Under the pieces are notes generated by a model, which had not been told where the DNA came from, searched no databases, and saw only the letters and a list, made by a program, of their open reading frames with translations. A DNA stretch of 64,000 bases, from contig NZ_JACXYU010000014.1 in assembly GCF_014779715.1 (NCBI RefSeq), positions 62,001 through 126,000 of the forward strand, written 5' to 3'. Shown here piece by piece: positions 60,283 through 64,000 of the stretch. The stretch's first letter is position 1. Each line of letters starts with the position of its first letter. The DNA is from Streptomyces chumphonensis. Lineage in GTDB: Bacteria > Actinomycetota > Actinomycetes > Streptomycetales > Streptomycetaceae. The translations under genes were made by a program, and so were the position numbers.

Positions 60283-60552
60283 CGCGAGCTCCTTCGGTCG
60301 GACGCATAGGTACGGCTACCTCGATGTGTCGGCGTGGCGCAGGCCACGGAGCGGCACTGGACTGGGTATCGCGGGAGGCAGAACCGGCCGGCGCGACGGC
60401 AGGGCGGCTCGCAGCAGGAAGATGGGGAGCACGCGACGCTGTCCCGCACAGCGCACGCTCCCTCGCTCGCCACCCTCTCGGCGTCGGACCATAGCAGTCC
60501 ACCGAGGGGGTCTTTATATCGCCCCTACTTTCGGCGCATGCGCGGACGGCGC

Positions 60553-60984
60553 TCATGCACGTGGCTCCGCGTCCGCGGACCGGCCGGAGTCGGACGGCTC
60601 GACGTACAGCTGCTTCACACGCGTGTGGGTCCAGGCCTGCGCCGCGAGCCACACCAGCAGGCAGGCGAGAACGGTGAGACCGAAAACGCGCCCGTCCATC
60701 CAGGTCGCGTCCCGGAACAGGAGCAGGAGGACGAGCATGACGCCGACCTGCGTCGTGTAGACGAGGAATCCGGCGCCCAGGAGGAGCTGCGGCCACGCCT
60801 CACCGATGCGGCTGATCGCGTAGAGGCCGAGACCGAAGAAGGCGATGACCACGACGGTGCCGAGCGCCGCTCCCAGCGCACCCTCGGCACCCGCGACGGC
60901 CGCGCCGACGAGGACGCCGACCAGCCCGGCGCATGCCGTGGGAATCGCGGCGCCGCGGAGAATCCGGGCGTCGTTCGACTGCAT
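60553..60984 (-). CDS. atpI: AtpI-like membrane protein
   Basis: 143 aa with four membrane helices (LVGVLVGAAVAGAEG, TVVVIAFFGLGLYAIS, LLLGAGFLVYTTQVGVMLVLLLLF, VFGLTVLACLLVWLAAQAW). First gene of the operon by position and synteny; AtpI proteins aid c-ring assembly. The C-terminal tail is acidic. Sequence similarity to E. coli AtpI is not apparent by eye, so the assignment rests on topology and position. Confidence 0.82.
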   Translation of the reverse strand: MQSNDARILRGAAIPTACAGLVGVLVGAAVAGAEGALGAALGTVVVIAFFGLGLYAISRIGEAWPQLLLGAGFLVYTTQVGVMLVLLLLFRDATWMDGRVFGLTVLACLLVWLAAQAWTHTRVKQLYVEPSDSGRSADAEPRA

Positions 60985-61208
60985 AGGTTGCTGCTCCAGC
61001 GGGGAACGGGGGGTGTGACGTGACCGTGTGGCCGAGCGTAACCGGCGGTGCGGAGTGCGCGGATCGCGGCCCCTGTGCGGGGCTCGCCGATCACCTCACC
61101 GGCTCTCGTGAACGGTATCACAAACTATTTGATGAGGTCTTTACCAAGTTGGTGTGCCAGGCGTCACACTTGAGAGTGCACACCCTCATCCGTGCACTGA
61201 CCGGACGA
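60985..61208. other. AT-richer promoter region upstream of atpI
   Basis: 224 bp between the atpI start and the stop of the WecA/TagO-type gene. The stretch at about 61110-61180 is much richer in A and T than its surroundings. TTGGTA and TAGTTT, read on the minus strand, are possible promoter elements but their spacing (about 14 bp) is too short. The atp operon promoter is probably here. No gene is present. Confidence 0.4.
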
Positions 61209-62528
61209 TCACGTACGGGAGTTGACATCGCGGTGACGTGAGGGTCGACGGTCGGTGAGGGCGGTGGAGCCGTGGGGGCGGGCGGCCGGGCCGCCCGAGC
61301 GCGTCACGCCGACGGGCTCGGGGGCCGCGTCGTCCAGGGGTTCGGCCCGCTCCGCCCCGCGGGGACGGCGGTAGCGCGGGGGGACGAGGCGGTCGGCCCA
61401 GCCGGGGACGCGCGGCGTGAAGCGCGGCAGCAGCAGGACGACGAGTCCGGCCGCGCACAGGGCGACGACCGCGAGAACGATCACCAGGCTGCGCGACTTG
61501 ACCGAGAAGGCGACGGCACCGAACGCGATCAGCGCGGACCAGAAGTACATGGTGATCACGGCGCGGCTGTGCGAGTGCCCGATCTCCAGCAGCCGGTGGT
61601 GGAGGTGGCCCCGGTCGGCGGCGAACGGCGACTGGCCCTGCCAGGTCCGCCGGACGACGGCGAGCAGCAGGTCGGCGACCGGCACCGCGAGGATCGTCAG
61701 CGGCAGCAGCAGCGGCATGTACACCGGCACCGTGGCCTTGACCGCCGACTTCTCCGAGCCCTCGAACAGCCGCAGCGCGTCCGGGTCGACCTGGCCGGTG
61801 ATGGAGACCGCACCGGCCGCGAGCACGAGCCCGATCAGCATCGAGCCGGAGTCGCCCATGAAGATGCGGGCCGGGTGCATGTTGTGCGGCAGGAAGCCGA
61901 GGCACATGCCCATGAGCACGGCGGAGAAGAGCGTCGCGGGGGCGGCCGCCTCGATGCCGTAGCTGTACCAGATCCGGTAGGCGTACATGAAGAACGCCAT
62001 CGCGGCGATGCACACCATGCCGGAGGCCAGGCCGTCCAGACCGTCCACGAAGTTCACGGCGTTGATGGTGATGACGACGAGGGCCACGGTCAGCAGCGTG
62101 CCCTGGAGCGGGGTGATGCCGACCATGCCGACGGTAGGGATGGGGAGCCACAGGATCGTCAGGCCCTGCCAGACCATGACACCGGCGGCGATCATCTGGC
62201 CGCCCAGCTTGACCAGGGCGTCCACGCCCCACTTGTCGTCCAGCACACCCAGCAGCCAGATGATGCCCGCGCCCGCCAGGAGCGCCCTCGGTTCATCGGA
62301 AAGCGTGAAGACGTCACCGATGTTGGTGAGTTGCGAGGCCACCAGGAGACCGGCGCACAGGCCGCCGAACATGGCGATGCCGCCCAGGCGCGGGGTGGGC
62401 TCACGGTGCACGTCGCGGGCCCGGATCTGCGGCATCGCGCCGGCCGCGATGGCGAACTTCCGGACCGGACCGGTCAGCAGGTAGGTGACCGCGGCCGTGA
62501 CGCACAACGTCAGCAGATATTCCCGCAC
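61209..62528 (-). CDS. WecA/TagO-type undecaprenyl-phosphate sugar-phosphate transferase (MraY family)
   Basis: 439 aa from GTG 62528 with about 11 membrane segments. Family motifs GVLDDKWGV (DDxx), NAVNFVDGLDGLASG (DNxxD-type) and PHNMHPARIFMGDSG (HIH-type histidines) are present. It starts assembly of cell-wall glycopolymers by moving a hexosamine-phosphate from a UDP-sugar to undecaprenyl phosphate. The C-terminal 60 residues are disordered. It is syntenic with atpI in Streptomyces. Confidence 0.93.
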   Translation of the reverse strand: MREYLLTLCVTAAVTYLLTGPVRKFAIAAGAMPQIRARDVHREPTPRLGGIAMFGGLCAGLLVASQLTNIGDVFTLSDEPRALLAGAGIIWLLGVLDDKWGVDALVKLGGQMIAAGVMVWQGLTILWLPIPTVGMVGITPLQGTLLTVALVVITINAVNFVDGLDGLASGMVCIAAMAFFMYAYRIWYSYGIEAAAPATLFSAVLMGMCLGFLPHNMHPARIFMGDSGSMLIGLVLAAGAVSITGQVDPDALRLFEGSEKSAVKATVPVYMPLLLPLTILAVPVADLLLAVVRRTWQGQSPFAADRGHLHHRLLEIGHSHSRAVITMYFWSALIAFGAVAFSVKSRSLVIVLAVVALCAAGLVVLLLPRFTPRVPGWADRLVPPRYRRPRGAERAEPLDDAAPEPVGVTRSGGPAARPHGSTALTDRRPSRHRDVNSRT

Positions 62529-62630
62529 GGGCTCCCCAGAGGATGCATGGGCGACGTGGGCCCCGAAGGCCCACAGACTACGACACGGTGAGGACGGCGG
62601 CCGGTTCCCCGGCCCGTCGTGCCCACGACC

Positions 62631-63284
62631 CTACGCGGGCGCGGGCACCCCGGTCAGCGCGGTGACGACCGGGTCGAGCGCGAGGCTGATCTCCTCCCCC
62701 ACGCTGCGGAAGTACGTGATCGGCGCTCCGTACGGATCGTAGACCTCGTCCGCCTCGGCGCTGGGCGCCTGGAGCCACCCCCGCAGGGCCGCGGCCGCCT
62801 GCACCAGGGCGCGGGCACGCTCCGCGACGCCGCCCGGCGAGGCGGCGTCCGGCAGGCTGGCGGCGTCGATGGCCCGCACCAGCCGGGTGAACTCCTTGAG
62901 CGTGAACGTACGGAGTCCCGCCGAGTGGCCCATGGAGATGACCTGGGCCCGGTGGTCGCGGGTCGCCGTCAGCACCAGGTCGGCGCGGATGACGTGCTCG
63001 TCCAGGAGCTCCCGGCCGAGGAAGCCGACCGGGTCGGCGCCGTAGTCGGTGAGCACCGTCGCGGCGTGCTCCTCCATCGGCGCGCCCTCGTGCCCCCAGG
63101 TGCCGGCGCTCTCCACCAGCAGCCCACCGACCAGCTCCCCGTCCAGCCGCGCCGCGAGGGCATGGCGGGTCAGCCGCTCGGTGATCGGCGAGCGGCACAC
63201 GTTGCCGGTGGAGACGTGGAGGATGCGGAAAGGCCGGCCGGCCGGGACCGTCGTCGGTATCCCACGCCCTTCAGGCGCGGTCAA
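62631..63284 (-). CDS. Low-molecular-weight protein-tyrosine-phosphatase-like protein with Ser for the nucleophilic Cys
   Basis: 217 aa from TTG 63284 (TTGA overlap with the Sua5 stop; GGAGG 4 nt upstream). The P-loop reads VSTGNVCRSP where active enzymes have V-C-T/V-GN-x-CRSP: Ser25 (codon 63210-63212, TCC) replaces the first Cys, while the second Cys and Arg are kept. The fold marks SAGTWGHEGAP and a late DPYGAP (general acid loop) remain. A catalytic role is therefore doubtful; a Ser nucleophile or ligand-binding role is possible. Confidence 0.85.
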   Translation of the reverse strand: MTAPEGRGIPTTVPAGRPFRILHVSTGNVCRSPITERLTRHALAARLDGELVGGLLVESAGTWGHEGAPMEEHAATVLTDYGADPVGFLGRELLDEHVIRADLVLTATRDHRAQVISMGHSAGLRTFTLKEFTRLVRAIDAASLPDAASPGGVAERARALVQAAAALRGWLQAPSAEADEVYDPYGAPITYFRSVGEEISLALDPVVTALTGVPAPA

Positions 63285-63928
63285 CTGGCCTCCTCGAGGT
63301 CCGGCACCACCGCGCGCAGCTCCGCCGCGCTGAGGGCCCCGGCGCGCAGCAGCACCGGGACCTTCCCGGTGACGTCGACGATCGAGGAGGGCACGGTGTC
63401 GGGCGTGGGCCCGCCGTCCAGGTAGACGGCCACCGAGTCCCCGAGCATCCGCTCGGCGGCGTCGCAGTCCTGCGGCGCGGGGTGGCCCGTGAGGTTGGCC
63501 GAGGAGACGGCCATGGGCCCGACGTCCGTCAGCAGCTCGATGGCCACCGGGTGCAGCGGCATCCGGACGGCGACCGTGCCGCCGGTCTCCCCGAGGTCCC
63601 ACGTCAGGGACGGCTGGTGCCGGGCGACGAGGGTGAGCGCGCCCGGCCAGAAGGCGTCCACGAGCTCCCAGGCCGCCTCCGAGAAGTCGGTGACCAGGCC
63701 GTGCAGGACGTTCGGGGAGCCGACGAGCACCGGCGAGGGCATGCCCCGGCCGCGGCCCTTGGCCTCCAGCAGGTCGGCGACGGCCTCGGGGGTGAAGGCG
63801 TCGGCACCCACGCCGTAGACGGTGTCGGTGGGCAGCACGACCAGCTCACCCCGGCGGACGGCGGAGGCGGCCTCCCGCAGCCCGGTCTTCCGGTCGGTTG
63901 CTTCGGTGCAGTCGTAGCGCCGTGCCAT
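63281..63928 (-). CDS. L-threonylcarbamoyladenylate synthase (Sua5/YciO/YrdC family)
   Basis: 215 aa. Signature VVLPTDTVYGVGADAF, KGRGRGMPSPVLV and SSANLTGHPAPQDC. It makes threonylcarbamoyl-AMP for the t6A37 modification of tRNAs reading ANN codons. It starts in the overlap TAATG with the preceding prmC stop and overlaps the phosphatase-like gene by 4 bp, so the three are co-transcribed. Confidence 0.94.
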   Translation of the reverse strand: MARRYDCTEATDRKTGLREAASAVRRGELVVLPTDTVYGVGADAFTPEAVADLLEAKGRGRGMPSPVLVGSPNVLHGLVTDFSEAAWELVDAFWPGALTLVARHQPSLTWDLGETGGTVAVRMPLHPVAIELLTDVGPMAVSSANLTGHPAPQDCDAAERMLGDSVAVYLDGGPTPDTVPSSIVDVTGKVPVLLRAGALSAAELRAVVPDLEEAS

Positions 63929-64000
63929 TACGGCACCTCCCTGCGGGCTGTGGCGAATCGCGGACGGTTGTTGAGATCGGGGTGGTCGGCGGCGTCGGCC
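63928..64000 (-). CDS. prmC: C-terminal end of PrmC (release factor glutamine methyltransferase), cut by the window edge
   Basis: The minus strand ends ADHPDLNNRPRFATARR and EVP, then TAA. HPDLNNRPRF is the usual end of Streptomyces PrmC, which methylates the Gln of class 1 release factors. Only 23 residues are in the window. The stop shares a base with the Sua5 ATG. Confidence 0.75.
   Translation of the reverse strand, partial: ADAADHPDLNNRPRFATARREVP

Overview
The window is high-GC DNA with strong third-position GC bias, GTG and TTG starts, ATGA/GTGA stop-start overlaps and almost no TTA codons. Together with scy, filP, cslA/glxA, chiC, nucS and an atpIBEFHAGDC operon this points to a Streptomyces chromosome. 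The order of the core genes (meaB, thiolase, epimerase, scy, filP ... SCO5389-type gene, nucS ... chiC, atp operon, WecA/TagO-type transferase, Sua5, prmC) matches, from memory, the S. coelicolor SCO53xx-SCO54xx core region. Several accessory blocks are set into that frame.

Layout: 0.1-4.8 kb is the hyphal-tip glycan cluster (GH6 glycosidase, glxA, cslA). 5-8.3 kb holds two small conserved genes, three tandem AIM24 genes and a MarR regulator. 8.3-11.4 kb is a two-component system with an Asp-rich sensor, divergent from an Asp-rich PepSY protein. 11.4-14.2 kb carries acyl-CoA and methylmalonyl-CoA genes. 14.4-19.1 kb holds the cytoskeletal genes scy and filP. 19.2-23.1 kb holds two ABC exporter pairs. 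23.7-28.9 kb is a five-gene nickel/peptide importer preceded by a Nur-type box. 29.1-34.4 kb has a luciferase-like oxidoreductase, an SCO5389-family gene, nucS, a membrane-anchored P-loop protein and a STAS protein. 34.6-39.1 kb has hbd, a cobalamin adenosyltransferase, a hemC paralogue, a membrane protein and an SDR. 39.2-42 kb encodes a receptor-like transmembrane protein whose gene has the only TTA codon I found. 42-48.4 kb is accessory metabolism (methyltransferase, choline-oxidase-like enzyme, betaine aldehyde dehydrogenase, Old Yellow Enzyme with a MerR regulator). 48.5-50.4 kb is a NarL-type two-component system, 50.5-52.3 kb is chiC with its chitin-type promoter, and 52.6-64 kb is the ATP synthase operon and envelope/translation genes.

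Functional themes: polar growth (CslA, GlxA, Scy and FilP within 19 kb), propionate/methylmalonyl-CoA and B12 use (MeaB, epimerase, adenosyltransferase, thiolase, Hbd), metal-linked transport, and osmoprotectant synthesis. The least explained items are the TTA-containing receptor-like protein, the low-molecular-weight phosphatase whose nucleophilic Cys is Ser, the P-loop protein with Arg for the Walker A Lys beside a STAS protein lacking the phospho-Ser, and the paired Asp-rich sensor and PepSY proteins. I saw no tRNA, rRNA, insertion sequence, integrase or CRISPR array.
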